Below, piece by piece: positions 9,665-18,502 of a DNA stretch of 64,000 bases; positions within the stretch are counted from its first letter, which is position 1; the number at the start of each line of letters is the position of its first letter. A program made the position numbers and the translations under genes. This DNA is from Alistipes sp. (GTDB lineage Bacteria; Bacteroidota; Bacteroidia; Bacteroidales; Rikenellaceae): NCBI GenBank assembly GCA_021202985.1, contig JAJQCA010000006.1, positions 34,778 to 98,777 on the forward strand, given 5' to 3'. The notes below the pieces were generated by a model that saw only the letters and a program-made list of their open reading frames with translations, ran no database searches and was not told where the DNA came from.

Positions 9665-9672
9665 CAAAAATA
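9665..9672 (-). promoter_or_regulatory. Bacteroidota -7 box for nitroreductase-tamL
   Basis: On the minus strand the sequence is TATTTTTG, an exact TAnnTTTG, about 50 bp before the nitroreductase start. No clear -33 TTTG was seen. Confidence 0.45.
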
Positions 9673-9782
9673 ACAAGATTTTCCGCACCCCTGCCTACCG
9701 GCGGACCTATTTATTCCCTTCCCATGATTATTGAAAGTGACCGGGGATTGTACAGACAGGAACCGGCGCGCGGGGCGTAAGT

Positions 9783-10379
9783 CTATTTCAGCGGCGTCCG
9801 GTTATGGATGGCATGGGCGATGGTCAGCTCGTCCGCGTATTCGATTTCGTCACCGAAGCCTATGCCGCGGGCGATGGTAGACACCCTGACCCCCGACGCT
9901 TCGGCAAGGCGGCGCGAAATATAGAACTGTGTGGTCTCCCCCTCCACGGTGGTCCCGACGGCCAGAATTACCTCCTTTATACCGTAGCGGGCGACGTTAT
10001 CCAGCAGCATATCGATTTTCAGGTCCGACGGACCAATTCCCTGCATGGGGGATATGACGCCTCCCAGCACATGGTACAACCCTTTGTACTGGCGGGTGTT
10101 CTCGATCGAAATTACGTCGCTTACCTGTTCCACGACGCATACCGTCCCCCGGTCGCGCGAAGAATCGGCGCAGATGGGACATATATCGTCGTCCGAAAGG
10201 TTGTTGCAGATGTGGCAGTATTTGATACGGTTGCGGAAACGGCTAAGTGTGCCGGTCATCACCTCCACGTCGGCCACCTCCTGGCGGAGCAGGTGCAGAG
10301 CCAGACGCATGGCGGTCCTCCGGCCTATCCCCGGGAGCTTGGACAACTCGCCGACCGCATCCTCCAATAGTTTCGACAT
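9783..10379 (-). CDS. recR: Recombination protein RecR
   Basis: RecR acts with RecO and RecF to load RecA on gapped DNA. At 198 residues the gene has standard length. A helix-hairpin-helix lies at the N terminus (LSKLPGIGRRTAMRLALHLL, residues 12-31). A C4 zinc finger follows with Cys55, Cys58, Cys67 and Cys70, and then a Toprim domain (VCVVEQVSDVISIE, later the LAVGTTVEGE segment). The gene starts 18 bp after batE and probably ends the batD-batE-recR transcript. Confidence 0.97.
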   Translation of the reverse strand: MSKLLEDAVGELSKLPGIGRRTAMRLALHLLRQEVADVEVMTGTLSRFRNRIKYCHICNNLSDDDICPICADSSRDRGTVCVVEQVSDVISIENTRQYKGLYHVLGGVISPMQGIGPSDLKIDMLLDNVARYGIKEVILAVGTTVEGETTQFYISRRLAEASGVRVSTIARGIGFGDEIEYADELTIAHAIHNRTPLK

Positions 10380-10397
10380 CCTTACCTCCCCGCGCGT

Positions 10398-11156
10398 TCA
10401 GATTACCTCTACTGCCGATTCCGTGACCCAGCCTTTGTTACCGTCGGCCAGCGATATTTCCACCCACTGGTTAAGCCTGCCCTCGATACGTACCTTAGTG
10501 CCTTCGTGGATTATGAAAATATCTTTACTCGTGCTGTCCGGCGAACTTTTCACCGACACCGCGTTACCCATCACCACCGCCTCGCCCGAGTCCAAGATAT
10601 CGTTCTTCTGCCCGGCGGCGAATGCCACCGAAACGAAGGCCAGCAGCAGCGCGGCAAGCGCCCCGTAGAAACCGGCTTTCCTCAGCGACAGCCTGCCCGA
10701 AAGCAGGTACAGCAGCACCAGACCCATCGCCACGGCGAACATCACCAGGCTCAGCACCGCCCAACCGTTCGAGCTCATCGACTGGCGCCAGGCCCGGATC
10801 CAGGTCCGCAGGAAGAACTCCGGGACGGAATCGATCTTATCCTTCACATAGGCCGAAGCCACCCGCAGGTTGTGCCTGGTATCGGCGTCCGAAGGGTTTA
10901 TTTTGAGGGCGCGGTTGTAATTGAGCACCGACGGGCCTATCCGGCCCATTTTAAAATAGGCGTTCCCCAGGTTGTAGTAGAGCCGCGAACTCACGTAACC
11001 GGCGTTGCGAATGGAGTCGTAGATGTCCGCTGCCAGCTCGTAGTCGCCCTGCACGTAGGCGTTGTTGCCGCGGTCCCACGCCGCGTCGGCATCGAACTCC
11101 GCCCGGGCGGTGAACGCCGCAAGCAAACACGTTATTATAAGCGCCGTAACTCTCAT
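10398..11156 (-). CDS. batE: BatE-like TPR and SH3 protein
   Basis: This 252-residue protein has an N-terminal signal, TPR repeats in the first ~100 residues (WDRGNNAYVQGDYELAADIY, RLYYNLGNAYFKMGRIG, VLNYNRALKINPSDADT), two hydrophobic segments near 150-200 (AVLSLVMFAVAMGLVLLYLL and a second) and a C-terminal SH3-like domain (VKSSPDSTSKDIFIIHEGTKV). This is the BatE layout of the Bacteroidota aerotolerance (Bat) operon, whose biochemical role is not settled. Its ATG at 11156 overlaps the batD stop in an ATGA, which fixes the start and suggests translational coupling. Confidence 0.88.
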   Translation of the reverse strand: MRVTALIITCLLAAFTARAEFDADAAWDRGNNAYVQGDYELAADIYDSIRNAGYVSSRLYYNLGNAYFKMGRIGPSVLNYNRALKINPSDADTRHNLRVASAYVKDKIDSVPEFFLRTWIRAWRQSMSSNGWAVLSLVMFAVAMGLVLLYLLSGRLSLRKAGFYGALAALLLAFVSVAFAAGQKNDILDSGEAVVMGNAVSVKSSPDSTSKDIFIIHEGTKVRIEGRLNQWVEISLADGNKGWVTESAVEVI

Positions 11157-13015
11157 TTCCGTTTCTTGATAAGCGATTCGAATTTCGATATTGCCTTCAC
11201 TGCGTCGGCATAGGTCTCGGCCATGTGGCCGGATTCGGCAGGTGAATACTGCGCGTATTCGCAATCGGATATAAGGCCGATATAGTGCGACACGTACTCC
11301 TGCGGCACGTCCCGCTTGAGTAGCTCTTCGCGCACTATCTCCTTGTTGAGTATCCCTGTCGGGATATTGAGCTTGTCGCCCATATAGCCCCAGAGGGCCT
11401 TGAGCATCTCCTCGTAGAAACTTCCCGGGTTGCCTTCCCGCAGGTAGGCTTCCGCGGCCTTGAGCCTTTGCAGGGCGACTTTGTTGGCCCTTTTGCCGCG
11501 CACCACTTCCGTATTCCGCATCTCCTTTATCCTCTTTTGCAGGTAGATAAGGGCGAATGCGAAGGCGGCGAAAATCAACAGGAGCAGGGCGAAATAGGCC
11601 GGACTGCCCATAAAACTACCCGAGCGGAGCGTAAGGGCGGCAGAACCCAGTTTTATAAACCTTATATCCTCGTCCAGCAGGCGAAGTTCCTCGCGGGAGA
11701 CGCCTGTCACCAGCCCGCCGCCGCTGTAACCCGTGGCGCGGCCCGTGGAGTCGGGCGAAATGCTGAGCGCTATCTCCTTAGACTCGAGTGTGGTATACTG
11801 GCCCGTGCGGGGATTGAAGTAGGTAAATTTGACCGGTTCGATGTAATATTCACCTTCCGCGCGCGGTATCACAGGGTACTCGAACTGCCGGTAACCCGAG
11901 ATGCCGGACGCCGTGCGGTTAAGGCTCTCGGTGGTTTTCACGTTATACTGCTCGAACGAACTGGGCAGGTCCAGCCGCGGGGCCTGCACCAGCGGCAGGT
12001 TACCCGAACCGGTTATGCGGACAACATAATTGGCCGCCGAGTTGGTCGAGAAGACCTCGTTCTGGAACTCGGCCGTCATCGAAAATTCACCCACCGCTCC
12101 GTTGAAACTGTCCGGCGCCCCATCGGGCCACTCCTTAACCGTTATAGGCACCGTCGCCGAACTTACCTTGCGGCTAACCTGCTTAACCTCGGGAAATCCG
12201 CCGAACAGGTCGTCAAACAGCGAGTTGCCACGTTGCTGCTCCACGAGCACCTGCACTATAAACGTGTTCTCGAACTGCTCCACGGTGAGCGTCCCCGACT
12301 GCTGGGGGTACAGAAGGTAGTCGAGCACTATACGGCTGTTGTAAACCTTGCCGTTGTAGGTCTCCTTCTGCCAGTTGTAATGGTCGGTGCTGAGCTGCTG
12401 GGTCCAGAAGCCGTTGAACGAGGGTAGTTTCTGCTGCTCGCTCCCCGCGATGGAGACTCGGGTGTACAACTTGAAATAGACCCTCACAGGCTCGCCCTTA
12501 TAGACGTTGGTCTTGTCGGCGTAAGCCCTTATAATTATATCGTCCTGCGCTATCTCGGGCGTAGTTTGCTGCTGCTGGCCGCCCTGGCCCCCGCCCTGAG
12601 GGCGCTGGGCCCCTCCGCGGCCCCTCTCCTCAACCACCTCGAACGGTACCGGCCGGGATGTGTAATTCTTCCCGTCCACCACGGCCGTGGCCGGGGGAAG
12701 GGTGAAAGTTCCGGCCTTGTCCGCATGTATCACGTAGGTGAAGATATAGAGATCGACGGTACTGGCCTGCCCGTTTATATTCATATCGAGCCTGCCGACG
12801 GAACCCGTCGGGCCGGCTATAACCTGAAGTTCCCCCATGTCGGGCGGGATGAAACGGTCCGGACGCTTATGCTTTACGACATATTCGACCCTGAACGTAC
12901 TGCCCACGGGCACCAATGTGGGCGCTTCCACATCGATTTCCACATCCTGCCCCAACAGCACGGCCGCCGGGACGGATAAAAAGAATAACGCCAATAGGAA
13001 TCCGCTAAATCGCAT
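11153..13015 (-). CDS. batD: BatD aerotolerance-family membrane protein
   Basis: This is a 620-residue exported protein with a signal peptide (MRFSGFLLALFFLSVPAAVLLG). Several Ig-like beta domains follow (DVEIDVEAPTLVPVGSTFRV, QDDIIIRAYADKTNVYKGEP, VGEFSMTAEFQNEVFSTNSA), then a transmembrane span near 490-510 and a cytoplasmic helical tail. This matches BatD (oxygen tolerance family). The start at 13015 begins the signal peptide; a longer frame reaches 13045. BatA, BatB, BatC and the MoxR ATPase that usually accompany it are not upstream, where the next 440 bp are non-coding. The block here is only batD-batE-recR. Confidence 0.9.
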   Translation of the reverse strand: MRFSGFLLALFFLSVPAAVLLGQDVEIDVEAPTLVPVGSTFRVEYVVKHKRPDRFIPPDMGELQVIAGPTGSVGRLDMNINGQASTVDLYIFTYVIHADKAGTFTLPPATAVVDGKNYTSRPVPFEVVEERGRGGAQRPQGGGQGGQQQQTTPEIAQDDIIIRAYADKTNVYKGEPVRVYFKLYTRVSIAGSEQQKLPSFNGFWTQQLSTDHYNWQKETYNGKVYNSRIVLDYLLYPQQSGTLTVEQFENTFIVQVLVEQQRGNSLFDDLFGGFPEVKQVSRKVSSATVPITVKEWPDGAPDSFNGAVGEFSMTAEFQNEVFSTNSAANYVVRITGSGNLPLVQAPRLDLPSSFEQYNVKTTESLNRTASGISGYRQFEYPVIPRAEGEYYIEPVKFTYFNPRTGQYTTLESKEIALSISPDSTGRATGYSGGGLVTGVSREELRLLDEDIRFIKLGSAALTLRSGSFMGSPAYFALLLLIFAAFAFALIYLQKRIKEMRNTEVVRGKRANKVALQRLKAAEAYLREGNPGSFYEEMLKALWGYMGDKLNIPTGILNKEIVREELLKRDVPQEYVSHYIGLISDCEYAQYSPAESGHMAETYADAVKAISKFESLIKKRK

Positions 13016-13058
13016 CGTCAGTCTGAAGTCTGAATTTCCTTGCAAATATTATATGATG

Positions 13059-13066
13059 CAAATATA
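13059..13066 (-). promoter_or_regulatory. Bacteroidota -7 box for batD-batE-recR
   Basis: The minus-strand sequence TATATTTG is an exact TAnnTTTG, 43 bp before the batD start. No clear -33 box was seen. The rest of the interval 13016-13455 holds no convincing gene. Confidence 0.45.
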
Positions 13067-13455
13067 CGAAAAGACTCCCGAAAATTAGACTAAAGTAAAC
13101 GAACCGAAATAGGCGGCTGGTAATGTGGGTAGTACAACCAAATTCGCCATATATTACCGGGAGGCAAAAAGCCGACTGTATAAAGGTCAGGCAGACGAAA
13201 AGTTACTTATCCGTTGCAATTCCGATAGAAATAAGACCCTGTCAGGAGGACCCTCCGGCACTCCGAAAAATTTTAATGGGACTCGCATACGGGTCAATGC
13301 CCACCGGGCAGGTGCGTTTTATAATAGGCCGGGGCCGTCCAACCCCGCAATAATAATATCGGAGAGCTACATAAATGCGGTTAAACAGGCACCGTGGTAG
13401 TAGTAACCTGAATTTATTATGCGGGAGGTCTGGAAGTAAAAGTCCGACGCCGGCT

Positions 13456-14184
13456 TCACCGCCGGTAAAGTTCGTCCCTTACCCAGATAAAATCCGGCTC
13501 CGTATTGAGGATCTTCCGGTAAATTTCGCCGGCCCTTTCCGGTGAACCGGTTTCCGTTTCGTATTGTGCGAGCATGGTAAGCAGATTAAGGTAAAACCAG
13601 TTACGGGCCGATTCATGCCGGGATTCCATAATCCCGACCGCATCGTAAAGGTAACCCATGCCCTTGGCTTTATCTCCGCCGAAGACACCGGGGCAATGGT
13701 AATACATGTTCCCCAGGTCGGAAACCGCCTGCACATTGGCCGGGTCCAGGAAGTAGGCTTTCTTGATAAGTTTCATACACTGCGGACCCAAGACAGGGGC
13801 TTTGAGTTTGTTAAGTTCCATACGGTATGCAATGAATATCCCTTTGAGTGAAGTTGCGGTAGCGTTGTCCGGTGCTGCGCTTAATATCCTGTCGACGAGT
13901 ATATCCGCTTTATCGATATAATCTTTGGCTTCCGACTTCCGGCCGACTCCCAGCAGGTAACCGGTATGGGCGTAATAATATTCGGCAAGTTCGAGTTTCT
14001 GTGAAAGCGACGGAGTACCCGAATTCTCGAGTGCCCTTATAACTCTTTCCCATGCGGCCATGTCGCCGCTTATATAGGCATTGTAAATTTCGTCGGAGTA
14101 TTGTTTTTGTGCCGAAGTATTTATGCCGGATATAACCAGGGCGATTAAGAGGAGGGCTGCCGGTATATATTTCTTCCTTTCCAT
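13456..14184 (-). CDS. exported tetratricopeptide protein at the end of the carotenoid operon
   Basis: This is a 242-residue protein with a signal peptide (KKYIPAALLLIALVISGINTSA) and helical TPR-like pairs across its length (AWERVIRALENSGTPSLSQKLELAEYYYAHTG, KDYIDKADILVDRILSAAP, AYFLDPANVQAVSDLGNMYY, RAGEIYRKILNTEPDF). The open frame extends upstream to 14415, but that part is a shadow of the glycosyltransferase. The start at 14184 begins the signal and overlaps the end of the glycosyltransferase by 40 bp. It therefore looks like the last gene of the carotenoid operon. A periplasmic scaffold role for pigment handling is a guess; the protein family is not otherwise recognised. Confidence 0.72.
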   Translation of the reverse strand: MERKKYIPAALLLIALVISGINTSAQKQYSDEIYNAYISGDMAAWERVIRALENSGTPSLSQKLELAEYYYAHTGYLLGVGRKSEAKDYIDKADILVDRILSAAPDNATATSLKGIFIAYRMELNKLKAPVLGPQCMKLIKKAYFLDPANVQAVSDLGNMYYHCPGVFGGDKAKGMGYLYDAVGIMESRHESARNWFYLNLLTMLAQYETETGSPERAGEIYRKILNTEPDFIWVRDELYRR

Positions 14185-15254
14185 GTGAGGTTTTTCTTTC
14201 GGCGGGTAACCGCTGCTTTTAGTGTGATAATCCATAATACTATGTGTTGGGGTACAATCGAGAGTACGTTTATCAGGGTATTCTGACGGCTTGCCACGGA
14301 AACGGATATCCTTACGGCAATAATTATCGTCAAATAGGACCAACCGGCAACCGGTCCGTTGTAAATAAATATCCAGAACGGAGCCACCGTGGTCGCCACT
14401 ACGAATAAGAGGCACACGGTGACACTGCCGCCGAAGAAGTCGAAAATGTTTTTAGAAAAGCCGTCTACCGCTTCACGAAAATTATTGTACATCCGGCAAC
14501 CGATATCGTCCCTTCCCAGAAGAGTAGCCACCCGCGCCCCCTCCCTTTTGTAGAATTTTATTATGGCGATATCCTCTACCGCGGAGTTCCTGAAGCGGCT
14601 ATGGGGCACGAGATTGTCATACATGCCCTTTGTGAACATCATAAATTGTCCGTTGGCGGCAGCAAGGGACGGCCGTGGGGACAACCTCACCGCTTTTAGG
14701 GGTAGGAGCGACAGGAGAATCCAGTTCATCAGCGGCACGGTAAGCCGGCTGCCCGGGTTGTCCATTATCTGCCGGGGGAATACGGAAAGCAGTTGCAGCC
14801 CATATTTTTCCATGTAATTGACCGACCTTACTACGGCGCTTTTTTTCAGGGTCACATCGGCATCCACGAACAGCAATATATCGCCCGACGCCACAAGGGA
14901 GAGCCGGTGGCAGGCATGGTTTTTCCCCAACCATCCTGCAGGCAACCGGCTGCCTTGCAGGACTTTTACTTTACCGTCACTCGCGGAGTACCGGGCGGCG
15001 ACCGCGAATGTTCGGTCGGCGGACATGTCGTCGTATACGACCAGCTCATAAACTTCGTCCCGCCAAACTTTAAAACCCTCCAGCAACCTCCCGATATTCT
15101 CCTCCTCGTTACGGGCCGGAACCAGAACGGACACCCTTTTACTATCCCCGTCCGCTTCCCCGGAAGGTAAGTAGGGTCTGCCGGCCATATTGTAAAGGGC
15201 CACCATTAGACGCACCATACCGAACCCGAACAGTATCCATCCCACAGTCACCAT
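14145..15254 (-). CDS. family 2 glycosyltransferase of the carotenoid operon (CruG/CrtQ-like)
   Basis: This is a membrane-bound GT-A glycosyltransferase of 369 residues. An N-terminal membrane anchor is followed by the GT2 signature VLVPARNEEENIGRLL, an aspartate pair in VVYDDMSADRT and a DAD-type metal motif (LLFVDADVTL). There is a catalytic-region segment SAVEDIAI, and two or three C-terminal membrane spans. In this operon it most likely transfers a sugar to the hydroxyl that the CruF-type enzyme adds to the carotenoid end. I chose ATG 15254, which overlaps the acyltransferase stop by 7 bp; a GTG at 15281 would add nine residues. The sugar donor cannot be read from the sequence. Confidence 0.85.
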   Translation of the reverse strand: MVTVGWILFGFGMVRLMVALYNMAGRPYLPSGEADGDSKRVSVLVPARNEEENIGRLLEGFKVWRDEVYELVVYDDMSADRTFAVAARYSASDGKVKVLQGSRLPAGWLGKNHACHRLSLVASGDILLFVDADVTLKKSAVVRSVNYMEKYGLQLLSVFPRQIMDNPGSRLTVPLMNWILLSLLPLKAVRLSPRPSLAAANGQFMMFTKGMYDNLVPHSRFRNSAVEDIAIIKFYKREGARVATLLGRDDIGCRMYNNFREAVDGFSKNIFDFFGGSVTVCLLFVVATTVAPFWIFIYNGPVAGWSYLTIIIAVRISVSVASRQNTLINVLSIVPQHIVLWIITLKAAVTRRKKNLTWKGRNIYRQPSS

Positions 15255-15871
15255 GCCGTCGAATATTGAGAGGCTAAACACTCGTTATAGAAGAGGTTGT
15301 AGGCATATTCCAGTTCCGGCATCGATGTAAAGGAGGAAGGGTTTACCGTCTTATGGTAAATGTTCAATGAAGGTTTTTTGCAGGGGCCGTAGTCGATAAG
15401 GTTTACATTGAAAACTATCCGGTATTCATTGCCGATAAATTTTATAACGTACCGCGTTCCGGAATGGAAACATACCGGAGTTTTATAGAGCGACAAGATT
15501 TCCCCCTGTGGAAAGACGAGGACCATGTTTTCCGGGTTCCCCATCAATCCGGAGGCATACCGCATCGAGTCTATCATGGTTCGGGAATTTTTCCTGATGG
15601 AGAAACAGCCGCACCGGTTCATTACCATATGTTTCCGGAGCTGTTCTTCGAGCATCATCACGTACAGTTTGCGGCCGTACACCTGCTTGTTCAGCCTGTA
15701 TTGTATAAACCCGTCCCACCATGAAAAATGGTTGGCAAACATCAGTAAGGGATAGGGGCCGGGGTCCGCCTTCCCGATAATATTCACCTGCCGGAAATGG
15801 CTGTCCATGTATGGTCCGGAACAAAAATCCGCGAGCCATTTACCTGAAAGCGTATGGCGTGCCTCTATCAT
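15248..15871 (-). CDS. PlsC-like acyltransferase of the carotenoid operon
   Basis: This is a 207-residue acyltransferase. The catalytic NHxxxxD motif is visible as NHFSWWDGF near residues 43-51. A PlsC-type EGx-like block follows further on (VLVFPQGEIL). The frame stays open far upstream, but those residues are a shadow of cruF. The true start is ATG 15871, which overlaps the cruF stop in an ATGA. Lying between the hydratase and the glycosyltransferase, it probably acylates the sugar on the carotenoid glycoside, as CruI-like acyltransferases do. That assignment rests on context. Confidence 0.82.
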   Translation of the reverse strand: MIEARHTLSGKWLADFCSGPYMDSHFRQVNIIGKADPGPYPLLMFANHFSWWDGFIQYRLNKQVYGRKLYVMMLEEQLRKHMVMNRCGCFSIRKNSRTMIDSMRYASGLMGNPENMVLVFPQGEILSLYKTPVCFHSGTRYVIKFIGNEYRIVFNVNLIDYGPCKKPSLNIYHKTVNPSSFTSMPELEYAYNLFYNECLASQYSTAW

Positions 15872-16518
15872 TTTAAAAAGAGTTGGGAAAAGGTACCGAT
15901 AACGATGAAGAAAACTATCTGGGCGGCGTAAAGAAACCGTGCGGAGGGATTGTCGTGGCGCAACGGAAAGAGCTCGTAACCGGTATGGTAAACCAGCGAG
16001 GCGGCAAACCAGACCACAAAGTTCCTCGGCGGAGGATAGCCCGAACCGAAACTCCACATTTCCATATACGGCGCGACCCATTCCACGACCAGGTCGTACA
16101 GGACCATCAGGAGCGAAGCGCACAGGACCCTGCCTGGAGCTGTCCCGCATATCTTGTCGGCTAACAGGTGAGTCGAATAGACGAGGAAAAGCCAGTTCAG
16201 GCCTATTATAAGCGGCGTTCCCTCCACGAGCGGCGCAAGGCCGCGGCCGTAAGAATAGTCTCCGAAGACACTCCCGGTGGCTACGCCGTAATATTCGAGC
16301 AGGAAGGATGAAATAACTATGAATACACCCCACGCGATTTGTGCCGGCTTGCGGTCCCGGTTGAAATAAAATACGGAAAAAATCACGAGCAGAAGCGACA
16401 AGGCCGTTATCGAAATAAAAAGGTTCCTTGTAAATGGTATCATGAACAACAGCGCACCCACGGCATAAAACCGAACGTACACCATAGGCATTTCTTTTTC
16501 GATTCGCCATTTATTCAT
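15868..16518 (-). CDS. cruF: CruF-like carotenoid 1,2-hydratase
   Basis: This is a 216-residue integral membrane protein with about six or seven hydrophobic spans. Conserved polar residues lie in the membrane part (LLEYYGVATGSVFGDYSYG, GLNWLFLVYSTHLLAD, YDLVVEWVAPYMEMWSF). These match the DUF422/CruF family, which adds water across the terminal 1,2 double bond of acyclic carotenoid ends to give a tertiary hydroxyl. ATG 16518 overlaps the crtD stop by 8 bp; a longer frame from 16545 is less likely. Placement next to CrtD fits stepwise end-group modification. Confidence 0.85.
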   Translation of the reverse strand: MNKWRIEKEMPMVYVRFYAVGALLFMIPFTRNLFISITALSLLLVIFSVFYFNRDRKPAQIAWGVFIVISSFLLEYYGVATGSVFGDYSYGRGLAPLVEGTPLIIGLNWLFLVYSTHLLADKICGTAPGRVLCASLLMVLYDLVVEWVAPYMEMWSFGSGYPPPRNFVVWFAASLVYHTGYELFPLRHDNPSARFLYAAQIVFFIVIGTFSQLFLK

Positions 16519-17998
16519 GGACCATATATTTAGCCGAAATTTCATCGCAGACTATCGACGCGCTCGCAAGGCAAAGGGGTATGCCGCCCCCGGGGTGCAC
16601 GCTTCCGCCCACGAAATAGAGGTTGTCGACCGACTTGAGCATATTCGGATGCCGCATGAAGGCTGCCAATGCCGAGTTGGACGAAGCGCCGTAGAGTGCC
16701 CCGCCGGCGCTTGAGGTGGCGCTTTCGATGGTTTGCGGCGTTGCAACCTCCTCTCCCGAGATATGCTTTTCTATATCGGTACCGAGGGTCCGGTCTATCT
16801 TTCCTATAATGTTTGCCCTTGCCCTTGCTACCACGGAGTTCCACTGCTGTCCGGAATCCGACGGGACGTTTATCATTACGAACCAGTTTTCACAACCCGC
16901 GGGAGCGTCCGCTGGTACGGCCTTCGAACTTATAAAAATATATACCGTATTGTCGTCTGCTATTTCCGAGCGCCTGAATATATATTCGAACTCTTTCTTA
17001 TAATCATCCGCGAACAGGATATTGTGCAGGTCCAGCTGCGGGTAGGTGCGGTCGATCCGCCAGTAAAAAATAAGGGCGGACGACGACGGTTCGCTCCTGC
17101 CGAGCCGCCTCCCGAGAGGATGGTCCCGGAGCAGATTCCGGGCAAGGTATTTTACATCCGCATCGGAAACCACCATATAGTAAGATTCGAATCCTTCGTC
17201 GGTCTCCAGCCCGGCAACCTTTCCATCCCTCACTACTATTTGCGTCACAGCCCGGCCGAACCTGAACCCTACACCCTGCCTTCGGGCGAGGCCATACAAA
17301 CCTTCCACAATGGAATACATCCCCTTCTCCGGGAAGAACGCACCTATGTTGTTCTCAAGGTGGGCTATCATGTTCAACGTCGCAGGAGCGCGGTACGGGT
17401 CGGAACCGTTATACGTGGCGTAACGGTCGAATATCTTCACCAGCCTCGGGTCTTTGAAGTCACGGCGGTTCGCACCGTGCATGGTCCGCATGAAATCCAG
17501 CCTGCGCAATTTGCGGGCGATATTCTTATAGGCCGGTGTGTTGAAATTCGACAGTTTATGGAAGTTACTGAACAGGAACACCGGTGCGCTCAGGTCGTAG
17601 ACCTCTTTGGAACGCTCCAGCCGCTCGAATAAGGACGGGGCATCGACTATGCCAGTCCGCTCGATTTCCGATGCGAGGCCGGCCCGGTCCTGATAGAAGG
17701 TAAAAACATCCCCTTCGGGAAAGAAATACCTGCAGTTTACTTCGAGCCGGCGGTATGGAATATGGTCCCGCATCGATTCGCCGCACAGGGAGAATAATTC
17801 CTCCGCAAGGTGCGGAAGGGTGAATAACGAAGGCCCCGTGTCGAAACGGTATCCGTTTGTCCGCAGTTGGGATATCTTACCTCCGGGTGTCCGGTTTTTC
17901 TCGTAAACGGTTACGTCGAACCCGAGTGCCGCAAGCCTGACGGCCGCCGCCAAACCTCCTATGCCGGAACCGATTACCGCTGCTTTTTTTCTTTCCAT
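16511..17998 (-). CDS. crtD: CrtD-like carotenoid 3,4-desaturase (CrtI superfamily)
   Basis: This is a 495-residue FAD-dependent carotenoid oxidoreductase. The Rossmann motif is VIGSGIGGLAAAVRLA at residues 8-23, followed by the second family motif (YEKNRTPGGKISQL, YRFDTGPSLFTLP) and the C-terminal FAD motif (LYFVGGSVHPGGGIPLCLAS). It is the second CrtI-type protein in the operon and neighbours CruF, so a CrtD-type 3,4-desaturation of a 1-hydroxylated end is the best reading. Another desaturase or ketolase role is possible. The start at 17998 gives the canonical MERKKAAVIGSG and overlaps idi by 25 bp. Confidence 0.86.
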   Translation of the reverse strand: MERKKAAVIGSGIGGLAAAVRLAALGFDVTVYEKNRTPGGKISQLRTNGYRFDTGPSLFTLPHLAEELFSLCGESMRDHIPYRRLEVNCRYFFPEGDVFTFYQDRAGLASEIERTGIVDAPSLFERLERSKEVYDLSAPVFLFSNFHKLSNFNTPAYKNIARKLRRLDFMRTMHGANRRDFKDPRLVKIFDRYATYNGSDPYRAPATLNMIAHLENNIGAFFPEKGMYSIVEGLYGLARRQGVGFRFGRAVTQIVVRDGKVAGLETDEGFESYYMVVSDADVKYLARNLLRDHPLGRRLGRSEPSSSALIFYWRIDRTYPQLDLHNILFADDYKKEFEYIFRRSEIADDNTVYIFISSKAVPADAPAGCENWFVMINVPSDSGQQWNSVVARARANIIGKIDRTLGTDIEKHISGEEVATPQTIESATSSAGGALYGASSNSALAAFMRHPNMLKSVDNLYFVGGSVHPGGGIPLCLASASIVCDEISAKYMVHE

Positions 17999-18501
17999 CG
18001 CACCATTTCTCCTGAAAAATGATACAGTATCAACCGGAACCATACGGCATATTTACCGGGGATTCTCCGTATCTCCTCCGAAATAAGCGTGAGCGGCATA
18101 AACCTGAAATCCATAACTTCGCTGGGATTCGGCACCGGTTCCCGGTCGGACACACCGGTAAATATATGGTCGTACTCATGTTCCGTAAGGCCTCCACCCA
18201 CGTCGGCTTTATAAATGAAATTACCCCTGCCAAACAGGTCGCAACGGATTCCCATCTCCTCCTCCAACCTCCTGACTGCCGCATCGGAAGCGCTTTCCCC
18301 CGGCAAGGGATGGCTGCAACAGGCATTTGCCCACAATCCGGGAGAATGGTATTTCGTCAGCGCCCTTCGCTGGATAAGCATTTCCCCCCTGCCGTTGAAT
18401 ATTAAAACCGATATAGCCCTGTGGAGCGTCCCTTCCTTGTGCGCGTCCAGCTTTGGCATCCGGCCTGTCGGATTGTCCTTATCGTCGACGAGTATAACCA
18501 T
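17974..18501 (-). CDS. idi: Isopentenyl-diphosphate delta-isomerase, type I
   Basis: Idi interconverts IPP and DMAPP in the cytoplasm and supplies the prenyl starter for carotenoids. The 175-residue protein is a Nudix-fold type I enzyme. The catalytic Cys lies in NACCSHPLPGE (Cys62 by alignment with NSVCGHP). The Nudix helix GESASDAAVRRLEEEMG spans residues 68-84, and the EHEYDHIF segment near 107-114 carries the second catalytic acid. It is one base from crtB upstream and overlaps crtD downstream, so it is inside the carotenoid operon. Confidence 0.94.
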   Translation of the reverse strand: MVILVDDKDNPTGRMPKLDAHKEGTLHRAISVLIFNGRGEMLIQRRALTKYHSPGLWANACCSHPLPGESASDAAVRRLEEEMGIRCDLFGRGNFIYKADVGGGLTEHEYDHIFTGVSDREPVPNPSEVMDFRFMPLTLISEEIRRIPGKYAVWFRLILYHFSGEMVRWKEKKQR

Positions 18502-18502
18502 G

